Assembly (NCBI GenBank): GCA_964650975.1
Contig: CAZYWA010000059.1
Span: forward strand, 1-22,645
Source of the DNA: CAZYWA01 sp964650975 [NCBI: uncultured bacterium]
GTDB taxonomy: Bacteria; JADJOY01
DNA length: 22,645 bases
Reading direction: 5' to 3'
Shown: positions 6,844 to 15,293 of the stretch, piece after piece
How the letters are laid out: every line of letters starts with the position of its first letter
Position numbering within the stretch: position 1 is the stretch's first letter
The notes under the pieces: generated by a model
Database searches by the model: none
What the model saw: only the letters and a program-made list of their open reading frames with translations
Told to the model about the DNA's origin: nothing
Made by a program: the position numbers and the translations under genes

Positions 6844-7629
6844 TTACTTTCCCTTCCACTGCGCCTGGCGTTTCTCGAGGAAAGCGGTGACGCCCTCGCG
6901 GAAATCCTCGGTCTCGAAGCAGCGCGCGAGCATCTGGTTCAGGTAGGGCAGCGCTTCCTCGAGCGCCATGTCTTGCTGGCGATAGAAGGCGTCGAGGCCG
7001 AGACGGAGCAGCGCCGGGCTCTTGGCTTTGAGCTTGCCGGCGAGCTCGTCGACCGCTTGGTCGAGCTTCTCGGCCGGCACGGCGCGCGTGATGAGGCCGA
7101 TGCGCTCGGCTTCGGCCGCGCCGATCCGCTCCCCGAGCAGGACCAGCTCTAGCCCGCGCTTCCGCGGCACGTTGCGGAAGATGTTGGCCATGATCATCAT
7201 CGGGAAGAGGCCGACGTTGATCTCGGGCGTCGCGAATTCGGCTTTGTCCGAGGCGATCGCGAAGTCGCACGCGACCATCAGACCCAGGCCGCCCGCCATG
7301 GCGTGGCCGTTCACCTTGGCGATGGTGGGCTTCTGGTTGTGCGCGAAGGCCAGGTTCAGCTCGGGAAATCCGTGCTTGATCTCGACGGTCTCGCCGGCCG
7401 CGTCGGTGCCGCCGCCGCCCATCATGCCGAGGTCGCCACCCGCGCTGAAGCCCTTGCCGGCGCCGGTGATCACGATCACGCGCACCGCGTCGTCGGCGCG
7501 CGCCAGCTCGAGCGCGTGGATGATCTCGTTGATCATGAGCGGGCTGATCGCGTTCCGGCTCTCGGGCCGGTTGAGCGTGATCGTTCCGACCTGCTCGTTC
7601 ACCGCGTAGAGGATGGTGCGGTAGTTCAT
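6844..7629 (-). CDS. Enoyl-CoA hydratase/isomerase family protein (crotonase fold)
   Basis: This is a 261-residue crotonase with the usual N-terminal LNRPESRNAIS motif. The first oxyanion-hole loop is FSAGGD at 61-66 and the second is GHAMAGGLG at 108-116. Compared with rat mitochondrial enoyl-CoA hydratase, the Glu164 equivalent is kept (E136 in TPEINVG) but the Glu144 position is Gly116. That one-Glu pattern is seen in methylglutaconyl-CoA-hydratase-like (LiuC) and other crotonases, so simple beta-oxidation hydratase activity should not be assumed. The start ATG at 7627-7629 has AGGA upstream; an in-frame ATG at 7686 would add a low-complexity extension. It is the first gene of the five-gene minus-strand operon. 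Confidence 0.9.
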   Translation of the reverse strand: MNYRTILYAVNEQVGTITLNRPESRNAISPLMINEIIHALELARADDAVRVIVITGAGKGFSAGGDLGMMGGGGTDAAGETVEIKHGFPELNLAFAHNQKPTIAKVNGHAMAGGLGLMVACDFAIASDKAEFATPEINVGLFPMMIMANIFRNVPRKRGLELVLLGERIGAAEAERIGLITRAVPAEKLDQAVDELAGKLKAKSPALLRLGLDAFYRQQDMALEEALPYLNQMLARCFETEDFREGVTAFLEKRQAQWKGK

Positions 7630-7798
7630 GCGATCGGGTCCTGGGCGAGGGGACGCGGGTTGGAGCGCGCCGCGAGGAGCCGACATCTATAGCACCGGCC
7701 GCCGCTGTTTGGAGGGCCACCGGTCCCCGGCGGCCGAGCGATCTTATCGCCCTCGAGCGACGCTCGCCGGGGCGGCGTGGGCGTGGCACGATCGGCGC
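7630..7798. promoter_or_regulatory. Divergent promoter region with two palindromes
   Basis: This 169-bp gap separates the crotonase operon from the flavoprotein gene. A perfect 8-bp inverted repeat has arms at 7697-7704 and 7728-7735. A 13-bp palindrome (6-bp arms around one base) spans 7754-7766, about 33 bp before the flavoprotein ATG. On the minus strand TATAGA (7691 down to 7686) could be a -10 box for the operon, leaving a leader of about 50 nt, but no good -35 box is visible. The palindromes are candidate operator sites for a shared regulator; no regulator gene is adjacent. Confidence 0.35.
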
Positions 7799-8974
7799 AT
7801 GGATCTCGGGCCGGCGGCGACGGCGTTCACCCCTGGGCGGATCGGGCCGATCGCGCTTCGCAATCGGATCCTCAAGACGGCGACGTTCGAGGGGATGACG
7901 CCGCACGGCGTGCCTTCGGCGAAGCTCGTCGAGCACCATCGCGCGATCGCCGCTGGTGGCGCCGCGCTCACCACCGTCGCGTATTGCTCGGTGGCGCGAA
8001 GCGGGCTCACGTTCGAGCATCAGATGTGGATGCGTCCGGAGATCGTGGCGCCGCTTCGCACGCTCACCGATGCGGTCCACGCCGAGGGCGCCGCCGCGGC
8101 GATTCAGCTCGGTCACGCGGGCTACTTCGCGGACCCGAAGGCGATCGGCGAACGGCCCATGGGCGCCTCGCGGGCGCTCAATCTCTTCAACGTGAGCGTG
8201 TGCCGCGGGATGAGCGAGAGCGACATCCAGGCGATGATCGACGACTTCGGGCGCGCCGCGCGGCTCGCCGTGGAGGCTGGCTTCGACGCCGTCGAGGTGC
8301 ACGTCGGCCACGGCTACCTGCTGAGCCAGTTCGTGAGCCCGTTCACCAACCGGCGCCGCGACCGCTGGGGCGGCTCGGTCGAGAACCGCGCGCGGTTGCC
8401 GGTGGAGGTGGTGAAGCGGGTGCGCGCGGAGGTGGATGGCCGCGCGGCCGTGATCGCCAAGATGAATCTCGACGACGGCTTCGAGGGTGGCGTCGATCTC
8501 GCTGCGGCACTGGTGGTGGGACGAGCACTCGAAGCGGCTGGCGCGGATGCACTGGTGCCGAGCGGCGGATTCGTGAGCCGCACGCCGTTCTACATGCTGC
8601 GCGGCACGGTGCCGGTGAACGAGATGGTCGCGATCCAGCCGGGAGCGCTGCGGCGCATCGGGCTCAAGCTCTTCGGGCGGATCGTGGTGAAGGAGTATCC
8701 GTTCCGCGAGACTTTCTTCTTCGACGGCGCCAAGCGCCTGCTCGACACGGTGACGATTCCCGTGGTGCTGCTGGGCGGAGTGAAGACGCTCGACGGAATC
8801 GGGCGCGCGATGAGCGCGGGCTTCGGGTTCGTGGCGATGGGCCGGGCGCTCATCGCCGAAGCGGATCTGCCGAGACGGATGGAGGCGGGGCTCGCGACGG
8901 CGTCGCGCTGCGTGCCGTGCAACCTGTGCGTGGTGGAGATGGAGAAGGAGGGCGTGCGTTGCGTGCGGGTGTGA
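7799..8974 (+). CDS. NADH:flavin oxidoreductase, old yellow enzyme-like TIM barrel
   Basis: This is a 391-residue FMN-binding oxidoreductase of the old yellow enzyme/2,4-dienoyl-CoA reductase N-domain type. The FMN and substrate signature HGYLLSQFVSP is at 171-181, preceded by His168 and followed by RRRDRWGGSVENRAR. Phosphate-binding glycines lie at LLGGVKT (about 324-330) and AMGRALIA near 346. The C-terminus carries four cysteines (C371, C374, C377, C388) spaced C-x2-C-x2-C-x10-C, close to but not identical with the C-x2-C-x3-C-x11-C [4Fe-4S] pattern of the dienoyl-CoA reductase branch. There is no second NAD(P)/FAD domain. Substrates are probably enones or unsaturated acyl-CoAs, which fits the divergent crotonase, but this is inference. 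Confidence 0.9.
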   Translation: MDLGPAATAFTPGRIGPIALRNRILKTATFEGMTPHGVPSAKLVEHHRAIAAGGAALTTVAYCSVARSGLTFEHQMWMRPEIVAPLRTLTDAVHAEGAAAAIQLGHAGYFADPKAIGERPMGASRALNLFNVSVCRGMSESDIQAMIDDFGRAARLAVEAGFDAVEVHVGHGYLLSQFVSPFTNRRRDRWGGSVENRARLPVEVVKRVRAEVDGRAAVIAKMNLDDGFEGGVDLAAALVVGRALEAAGADALVPSGGFVSRTPFYMLRGTVPVNEMVAIQPGALRRIGLKLFGRIVVKEYPFRETFFFDGAKRLLDTVTIPVVLLGGVKTLDGIGRAMSAGFGFVAMGRALIAEADLPRRMEAGLATASRCVPCNLCVVEMEKEGVRCVRV

Positions 8975-9074
8975 GGCGATGATTCCGTGAGCGCGCGCTC
9001 GCCGATCCGTGCTGAATTCGTGCTGCGGGTGGTATGCGGGTTCCTGGAGCCGGTCCCTCCCAGCCGCGGCAGGT

Positions 9075-9104
9075 TTGGCCCGGTTTTGCGGTGCGTGGTA
9101 GCTT
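9075..9104 (+). promoter_or_regulatory. Possible promoter of the radical SAM-YfhO cluster
   Basis: In the 206-bp gap before the radical SAM gene, TTGGCC (9075-9080) and TAGCTT (9099-9104) are 18 bases apart and weakly match -35 and -10 boxes. Transcription would begin about 70 nt upstream of the start codon. The match is modest, and nothing else in this gap stands out. Confidence 0.27.
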
Positions 9105-9180
9105 CGTCTCAGGCACCGACTCGGTGCTCCCCTCTCGCCTCACCGATTCGCGAACCCCACTCTCGACTCGCGGACGGTCC

Positions 9181-10644
9181 GTGACCCGCCCGATCCATCT
9201 CGCTTGCTTCGCCGCCGAAGACGGCGCCTACATGCCGAGCGGCACGTGGGAGTACCGCATGAAGCGGCTCCCGCACCTCGGGCTCTTGCACCTGGCGGCG
9301 GTGCTCAAGCGCGCGGGCCGGCCGTACCGGGTGCTCGACCAGAGCGTCCACGGATTCGATCTCGGGGGGTTCGTGCGCGGCGTGCGCGATGCGCGGCCGC
9401 TCTTCGTGGGTCTCTACTCGACGGTGACGCAGCGCGGGATCGTGTGCCAGGCGCTGCGCGCGCTGGCGCGCGAGGTCCCCGAGCTTCCGGTGGTGGTGGG
9501 CGGTCCGGACCGGTGCCGCGCGGATCTCTATCTGGCGGCCGGAGCCACCGCCGTCGCGCACGGTGAGGGCGAGGAGACGATTCTCGATCTGAGCCGGGCT
9601 TTCGAGGAGCGCGCCGATCTCTCCGGCATCCCGGGGCTCTTCTTGCCGGGTGCCTCGGGTCCGGTGTCGACCGGCGAGCGGCCGCCGATTCAGGACCTCG
9701 ATGCGCTGCCGTTTCCCGATCGCGACGCGCTGCCGATGCGGGCCTACCATGACCATCACGTGATCGGCATGCGCATGCCCTACGCCACGACGATGGCGTC
9801 GCGGGGTTGTCCGTACCGGTGTTCGTTCTGCGATTCGCCGGCAATCTGGGGAAACCGCGTCCGCTACCGCTCGCCCGAGAACGTGCTCGCCGAGCTCGAG
9901 GATCTGAGCGGCCGCTACGGCGTCCGCTACGTCGGCTTCAAGGACGACCAGTTCGCGGTGAACCCCGACTGGGAGGAGCGGTTTCTCTCGGCCTTCGCCG
10001 CGCGGCAGCTGGGAGTGCGCTGGTCGTGCCTGGTGCATCCCTACAACTTCCGCCGTCATCGCGACGAGAAGCTGCGCCGCTTCCGGGACGCCGGCTGCGA
10101 TCTCCTGAGCTTCGGGCTGCAAGCGGTCGATCCCGCGATCCTCAAGAACATCCACCGCAGCGCCGACGAGCCGAGCGAGCTTGCCGAGAACGTGCGGGTG
10201 GCGAAGAAGCTCGGCATGACCGTCGCCGTGCACTTCATCTTCGGTCTGCCTGGCGAGAACGTCGCCAACATGGAAGGCGCCGTGGCGTGGGCGAAGCGGG
10301 TGCGCCCGCATTACACGGTGTTCTTCCCGCTCACCGTGCTGGAGGAATCCGAGCTCGGCCAGACGCTCGGCGATCGCGCACCGAGCGATCTGCCGGCCGC
10401 GGTGCTCGACGCGCAGGTGAATCGCGCTTACCGCCGCGTGTACGCGTCGCCGCGCTTGCTTCTGCAGAACCTGTTGCACGCTCTGGTCAAGAACCCGCGC
10501 TGGCTGCCGATCGCCGCCGGGCAGGCCGGGTACATCCTGCGCTCGACGATCCTGAATCGCGTTCGCTACCAGGTCGCACGGACGGGTGCGCCGGCCTCGG
10601 CTCTGCGCCGGCCCACCCCCGCGTATCTCGCTCCCTACGGCTGA
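9181..10644 (+). CDS. B12-binding-domain radical SAM protein
   Basis: This 487-residue protein starts at the GTG at 9181. The frame is open back to 9034, but that extension has low-complexity, non-family sequence. The first 140 residues form a cobalamin-binding-like Rossmann domain, with VVVGGPD at 104-110. The linker LDALPFPDRDALP follows at about 173-185. The radical SAM cluster motif C210-x3-C214-x2-C217 lies in SRGCPYRCSFC, with later (beta-alpha)6-barrel elements including FGLQAVDP and FIFGLPGE. Such enzymes use a [4Fe-4S] cluster and S-adenosylmethionine, often to methylate or rearrange lipids, hopanoids or natural products. The usual DxHxxG cobalamin ligand motif is not seen, so B12 binding is uncertain. 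It lies 14 bp before a YfhO gene. Confidence 0.9.
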   Translation: MTRPIHLACFAAEDGAYMPSGTWEYRMKRLPHLGLLHLAAVLKRAGRPYRVLDQSVHGFDLGGFVRGVRDARPLFVGLYSTVTQRGIVCQALRALAREVPELPVVVGGPDRCRADLYLAAGATAVAHGEGEETILDLSRAFEERADLSGIPGLFLPGASGPVSTGERPPIQDLDALPFPDRDALPMRAYHDHHVIGMRMPYATTMASRGCPYRCSFCDSPAIWGNRVRYRSPENVLAELEDLSGRYGVRYVGFKDDQFAVNPDWEERFLSAFAARQLGVRWSCLVHPYNFRRHRDEKLRRFRDAGCDLLSFGLQAVDPAILKNIHRSADEPSELAENVRVAKKLGMTVAVHFIFGLPGENVANMEGAVAWAKRVRPHYTVFFPLTVLEESELGQTLGDRAPSDLPAAVLDAQVNRAYRRVYASPRLLLQNLLHALVKNPRWLPIAAGQAGYILRSTILNRVRYQVARTGAPASALRRPTPAYLAPYG

Positions 10645-10658
10645 ATCGCCGGTCACGG

Positions 10659-12953
10659 TTGGACCGAACGGCAACCACCGACCGTCGCCGCGAGTGGCTG
10701 GCGATTGCGTTCCTGATCGCCGCCGTCGTCTGGCCGTTCGCGCGCACTCCCACGGCGCAGTTCGGCGACGACGATCTCGAGTACGCGGTGCCGTTCGCGC
10801 ACTTCGTGCTGCACGAGCTCGCGCGGGGCCGGCTTCCCACGTGGAACCCGGCCACCGACGGCGGTCTGCCGCTGCTCGCGCAGCAGCCGTGGATGGGGCC
10901 GATCTATCCGGGACTGGCGCTTTTCGCGCTCTTGCCCGACGGATGGGCGCTTTCCGCCGGCTATGCAATTCACACCGCGCTCTACGCGGTGGGCGTGTTC
11001 CTGCTGCTACGCCGACTGGGATGCGGCCGTGCCGGTGCGTGGCTGGCGGCCGCGTCGCTGGGGCTCGGCAGCGACGTCGCAGTGGCGTGGAACCGCGGCT
11101 ACCTGCATCACCTCGTGTCGGTGTCGTGGCTGCCCTGGCCGATCCTCGCGTTCGAGAGCGCGCGGCGTGGTCTCGGCGAGCGACGGTCGGTGGCGCTCGG
11201 CGCCTTGGCGCTCGGCCTCGCGTTTCTGGGCGGGCATACGGTGAGTGCGCTCCAGACGGCCCTTGCGTTCGGCGTGTGGAGTGGGACGGCGGTCGCGATC
11301 GACGCGGTCCGCGCACTGCGTCGCCGCGATCGCGAGCACGGTTCGCGGCTGGTTCGCTCGCTCGGCTTCGCCTGCGTGATCGGCCTCGGCGGCGTCGACC
11401 TCGCCATGGTGCAGCTCGGGCCGCTCTACGAGATGTCGCTGCGTGGATCTCTGCCCGAGCAGCGGACCTGGAAGCCGTGGGATCTCGAGATGGCGAGCCC
11501 GTGGCGAAAGGTCGGCTATTTCCTCCCTGCGTGGGAGACCGTGCACAAAGGTCGCGAGTTCGTGGGGATCACGTTGCTGCTGCTCGCGGCCGTGGGCATC
11601 GCGGCGCTGGCGTCGCGTCGCACCGGGCCGGCGAATCGAGGGGAGTCACCTGGGCCCGCCGATCTCGCTTCGCCCGGGATAGCGGCGCTGGCGTTCGTGC
11701 TGCTCTCCGCCGGCTCTCACTTGCCGTTCTTCGGATGGCTGGTGGCGGTGGCGTCGCCGCTCGGCGTGATCTCGTATCCGTATTTCTTCGCGCCCACCGT
11801 CCACCTGGGCCTGGCGGCACTCGCGGCGTGCGGTCTCGATTCGTTGCTCGCCGAGCGGCCGAGCCGGTCTTCGATGGCGGGTCTTCTGCTGGCGGTCGGG
11901 TCCGCCGGGACGGTCCTATGGGCGTTGAGGGGGAAGATCGCCGCGGATCCGCTCGACCACCACGGCCTCGCGAGCAGTGCTCCTTACCTGATCGTGCCGT
12001 TGCTCGCGCTGCTCGGGCTGAGCGCGCTGCGGGTGAATGGAAAGCTCGGTGCGGAGCGCTTCGCGGCGCTGGTGATCGGTCTAGCTCTCGTCGAGATGAC
12101 GAGCTACCGGGTCCGGGCGCACGTCGACAAGCCGGCGTACTCGACCGCCGCCTACTTCCACGCCGACGACCCGCTGGTGAAGGCGCTCTCGAGCTCGACG
12201 TCCCTGGGGCGGATCTGGCACGTCGAGCGGACCCGGCCCGTCGCCGACTGGCTGTTGCGTCGAAACGGTGGATTGCTGCTCGGCTACGAAGAGATCAATC
12301 GCTCGGCGCGGATCGGGTGGAAGGGACGTGATTACGCGGCATCACGGCTCGGTTCCGATCTCGACTGGGAAGTGGAGCTCACCGCCAGCGACCGTGGAGA
12401 TCTGAAGAGCGGTTCGACGGCATCGCTGGAGATCGGTGAGAGCACCGTTCAAGCGCTGCGCTACCTCGGCGTCGATCGCATCGTTACGGATCTTCCGGTC
12501 ACTGGCGCGGGTGCCGGATCCGTGTCGCCCGAGACGGACGATGCCGAGGGGAAGGTCCACCTCTATCGGGTGGCGAACGCGGATCGCTTCCTGTTGCTGG
12601 ACGGCGTGGGAGCGAGCCGGGAGCGGGAGGCCGCGGGATCCCTATCGATCCTGGCGGCGTCGCCGAGCTCCTACGCGCTCACCGTGCGGGCGCACGAGCA
12701 TCAGATGCTGGTCTGCCGGTTGGCCGCGCTGAGGGGGTGGAAGTCCTCCGTCGACGACGAGCGAGCCCTACCCGTGATCGAGTCGGCCGAGCCCGCGTCG
12801 GCATTTTCCGTCAGCGTTCCCGAGGGGCAGCACGGCGTTCGAATCTGGTATTCGCAGAGCGTGTGGCCGGCGTTACCCGTTTCCGGCTTCATGGCGTGCC
12901 TGCTCGGTTGGCTAGCGCTTTCTCGCCGCGGCCGTGTCGAGGCGAGTGCGTGA
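10659..12953 (+). CDS. YfhO-like polytopic membrane protein, copy 1 (GT-C-type fold)
   Basis: This 764-residue protein is read from the TTG at 10659, the first plausible start after the radical SAM stop. A longer start would lie inside that gene, and no ATG or GTG is near. A first membrane helix (about 13-27) is followed by a periplasmic loop with FGDDDLEY at 35-42, where D38 and E41 match the position of acidic GT-C active-site residues. The loop continues with the WNPATDGG and QQPWMGPIYPG motifs. Many further helices run to about residue 490, then a soluble C-terminal domain, then one last helix. YfhO in Bacillus takes part in lipoteichoic acid glycosylation; here a polyprenyl-linked sugar transferase role is inferred. 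It is clearly paralogous to the next gene. Confidence 0.82.
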   Translation: MDRTATTDRRREWLAIAFLIAAVVWPFARTPTAQFGDDDLEYAVPFAHFVLHELARGRLPTWNPATDGGLPLLAQQPWMGPIYPGLALFALLPDGWALSAGYAIHTALYAVGVFLLLRRLGCGRAGAWLAAASLGLGSDVAVAWNRGYLHHLVSVSWLPWPILAFESARRGLGERRSVALGALALGLAFLGGHTVSALQTALAFGVWSGTAVAIDAVRALRRRDREHGSRLVRSLGFACVIGLGGVDLAMVQLGPLYEMSLRGSLPEQRTWKPWDLEMASPWRKVGYFLPAWETVHKGREFVGITLLLLAAVGIAALASRRTGPANRGESPGPADLASPGIAALAFVLLSAGSHLPFFGWLVAVASPLGVISYPYFFAPTVHLGLAALAACGLDSLLAERPSRSSMAGLLLAVGSAGTVLWALRGKIAADPLDHHGLASSAPYLIVPLLALLGLSALRVNGKLGAERFAALVIGLALVEMTSYRVRAHVDKPAYSTAAYFHADDPLVKALSSSTSLGRIWHVERTRPVADWLLRRNGGLLLGYEEINRSARIGWKGRDYAASRLGSDLDWEVELTASDRGDLKSGSTASLEIGESTVQALRYLGVDRIVTDLPVTGAGAGSVSPETDDAEGKVHLYRVANADRFLLLDGVGASREREAAGSLSILAASPSSYALTVRAHEHQMLVCRLAALRGWKSSVDDERALPVIESAEPASAFSVSVPEGQHGVRIWYSQSVWPALPVSGFMACLLGWLALSRRGRVEASA

Positions 12954-15286
12954 GCGCGGTCGGGCGCACCGATCTGCGTGCCGCGGCCTTCGTGGGCGTC
13001 GCGACGATCGCTCTTCACCCGCAGCTCGTTCTCGGCATGCCGTGGCGGTTCGGACACGATTGCCTCGAATACTCGGTTCCGCACGCGATCTTCTTCTTTC
13101 GCGAGCTCGCGGCCGGGCAGCTGCCGCTCTGGAATCCGTTCCACGACGGCGGCGCGCCGTTTCTCGCGCAGCCGCCCTGGATGGGGCCGTTCTATCCGGC
13201 CGTGCTGCTCTTCCTGCTGCCGATGGCGCGGGCGCTCGATCTCGGCTTCTTGCTGCACATCGTCTCGTTCGCGGTCGGGAGCTATGCGCTGGCGCGAGTG
13301 CGCGGGGTGGGACGGGCGGCGTCGATGCTGGCGGCGCTGGCGGTCGGCGCGGGCACGCCGCTCTCCGATCTGGCGCGACTCGGCTATCTGCCGGAAGCGG
13401 TGGCGCTCTCGTATTTGCCGTGGGTGCTGCTGTGTCTCGATCGCGGCATTCGTCGAGAGACGAGCGCCCCGCGCGCGATCGCGGGGGCGGGGCTCTGCCT
13501 CGGCCTCATGCACCTGGGCGGGCATCTGGTGGCGTCGGGCGTGGTGCTCTTCGCGGCAGGGCTTTACGCAGTCGGGATGGCGCTCGGCGCGAAAGCGGGG
13601 GACGAACCCCCGCGCTACGAAGCCGTCGCGCGAGCCGTCCTTCTTCTGATTGCCAGCGAGCTGCTGGGGGTCGCACTCGCCGCGATCCAGTTGTTGCCGC
13701 TGGTCGCCGCTGGCCGCGAGAGCATCCTCAGCGAAGGGCGCGAGGTGAGCGGTGAGTACGACTACCTCACCCAGCTCTGGAGGCTCGGCAATTTCCTGTT
13801 CGCCAGGTTCGATCCGGCGGGGAAGGGCCATCTCTTCATCGGGGTGGCGCTGTTGCCGTTCGTGGCGCTAGCGAGTCGACGGCGCGCTCGAGCCGGTCGC
13901 GGCAATGCCGAGCTCTGGGTGTTGCTCGGGGGTGCGCTGCTGCTCTCGGTCGGGGATGCGACTCCGCTGTGGCGGGTACTGCGCGCGCTCCCTCCATTCC
14001 GTATCTTTTCGTACTTCTACTTCTTCCTGGTTCCGGCGGCGCTGGCGCTGGCGCTTCTCTCGGCGCACGGCATCCATGCGTGGCTCGAGCGGCCGGTCGG
14101 TGCGCCGCCGCCGCCGGCCGTCGGCCTCGTGATCGCGGCGCTGCCGATCGTGGCTTGTCTGACGCTGTGGGCGTCGGGATCCGGCGATGCACGCACGCTG
14201 GTGCGGCCACACCTGGTGGCGAGCCTGCCGTGGACGTTCATGGGGATCTGCGGAAGCGGGCTCTCGCTCCTCTGGCCGCGTACGGCGCGATGCGTGCTGT
14301 CGGCGGCACTCGCCATCGAGCTCGTGCACTTCGTCGCGGTGAACCGCGTTGCGGCGGGCGAGCCCTTTGTGGTCGAGAGCTACTTCGATGGCGCCGAGCT
14401 CGCGCCGTCGCTGCCGGCGCCTGGGACCGGTCGGGTATTGCATGCGGAGCGGACCCACTACGCGCGCGAGTGGGCGCTGCGGCGAAATGGCGGAATGGTG
14501 CTTTCCTACGAGGATCTGGGCCGCGATTCGAAGCTGCCGCTGGCGCGGGTCGCGATGCTCACCGACCGGCTGCGGTCGATGGACGTCGACTGGGTTCGCG
14601 CGCTGGCGGCCAGCAAGACACTGCCGGAAGGAGATCGAGCACGTCTCGATCTCGGGAACGGCTCCGCCGACGTCCGGGTGCTCGATCTGCTCGGTGCGAC
14701 GACGCTGGTCACCGACTTGCCCGTCGAGGGCGACGCGTTTCGGATTCCGTTCGCGGGGCTCGTCGGGCGGCGAGCGGCGGATTCGACCGTGCGGGTGTGG
14801 GAGCGGGCGAAGCCAGCGGCCCGGGTGTGGCTTGCGTCGAGCTGGAGCCTCGCGTCGTCCGCCGACGCCGCGGCCGCCGTGGCGCTCGATCTCTCGGTGG
14901 ATCCATTCTCCGTTCCGGTCGTCGAGGGACTCGACGCGCCGCCGGCCCCGCACGACGGAAGTGCCGCGACCTCGTCGAGCACTTCGCGCGTCACCCGCTC
15001 GTGGGCGCCGGGGTTCGTCGAGCTCGACACGTACGCCGAGCAATCATCGCTGCTGGTGATCGGGGAGGTGGCCGCTCGCGGCTGGCGGGTTACGATCGAT
15101 GGCGAGCCCGCTCGCACCGGGATCGCGAACCTGGTGAGCTTGGCCACCGTGGTTCCGGCGGGAATTCATCACGTGATCGCGCGTTACCGGCCGGCGGAGT
15201 TCGCGGTGGGTGGCTTCGTCAGCGCATGTGCCTGGCTCGGGCTCGCGTTCGTCGGTCTGCGGTGGAGCAAGTTGGCGAGAAACTGA
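12950..15286 (+). CDS. YfhO-like polytopic membrane protein, copy 2 (GT-C-type fold)
   Basis: This 778-residue protein starts at the GTG at 12950, overlapping the previous stop in GTGA, which indicates coupled translation. It aligns with the preceding gene over its whole length. Shared landmarks are FGHDCLEY at 34-41, WNPFHDGG, QPPWMGPFYP, a DxPVEG segment, and an ERT...LRRNGGM motif in the extracytoplasmic part. Its C-terminal domain keeps the YfhO-family signature more fully than copy 1: ARGWRVTIDGEPA, then VVPAGIHHVIARYRP and a terminal helix. D37 and E40 are the conserved acidic pair. It is probably an inner-membrane glycosyltransferase-like protein working outside the membrane on a lipid-linked sugar. 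The acceptor is unknown. Confidence 0.87.
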   Translation: MSAVGRTDLRAAAFVGVATIALHPQLVLGMPWRFGHDCLEYSVPHAIFFFRELAAGQLPLWNPFHDGGAPFLAQPPWMGPFYPAVLLFLLPMARALDLGFLLHIVSFAVGSYALARVRGVGRAASMLAALAVGAGTPLSDLARLGYLPEAVALSYLPWVLLCLDRGIRRETSAPRAIAGAGLCLGLMHLGGHLVASGVVLFAAGLYAVGMALGAKAGDEPPRYEAVARAVLLLIASELLGVALAAIQLLPLVAAGRESILSEGREVSGEYDYLTQLWRLGNFLFARFDPAGKGHLFIGVALLPFVALASRRRARAGRGNAELWVLLGGALLLSVGDATPLWRVLRALPPFRIFSYFYFFLVPAALALALLSAHGIHAWLERPVGAPPPPAVGLVIAALPIVACLTLWASGSGDARTLVRPHLVASLPWTFMGICGSGLSLLWPRTARCVLSAALAIELVHFVAVNRVAAGEPFVVESYFDGAELAPSLPAPGTGRVLHAERTHYAREWALRRNGGMVLSYEDLGRDSKLPLARVAMLTDRLRSMDVDWVRALAASKTLPEGDRARLDLGNGSADVRVLDLLGATTLVTDLPVEGDAFRIPFAGLVGRRAADSTVRVWERAKPAARVWLASSWSLASSADAAAAVALDLSVDPFSVPVVEGLDAPPAPHDGSAATSSSTSRVTRSWAPGFVELDTYAEQSSLLVIGEVAARGWRVTIDGEPARTGIANLVSLATVVPAGIHHVIARYRPAEFAVGGFVSACAWLGLAFVGLRWSKLARN

Positions 15287-15293
15287 GGTCCAC

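Noticed and set aside
6830-8311. N-terminal extension of the adenosine kinase frame to 8311
   Set aside because: The extension is antisense to the flavoprotein and out of frame in the crotonase gene. The ATG at 6829 has a ribosome-binding site and yields normal PfkB length.
9109-11316. 735-codon open frame on the minus strand
   Set aside because: It is antisense to the radical SAM and YfhO copy 1 genes, is dominated by Arg/Ala/Pro/His, and has no recognisable motif. Long open antisense frames are expected at this GC content.
13868-15043. 391-codon minus-strand open frame
   Set aside because: It is antisense to YfhO copy 2, Arg-rich and without motifs.
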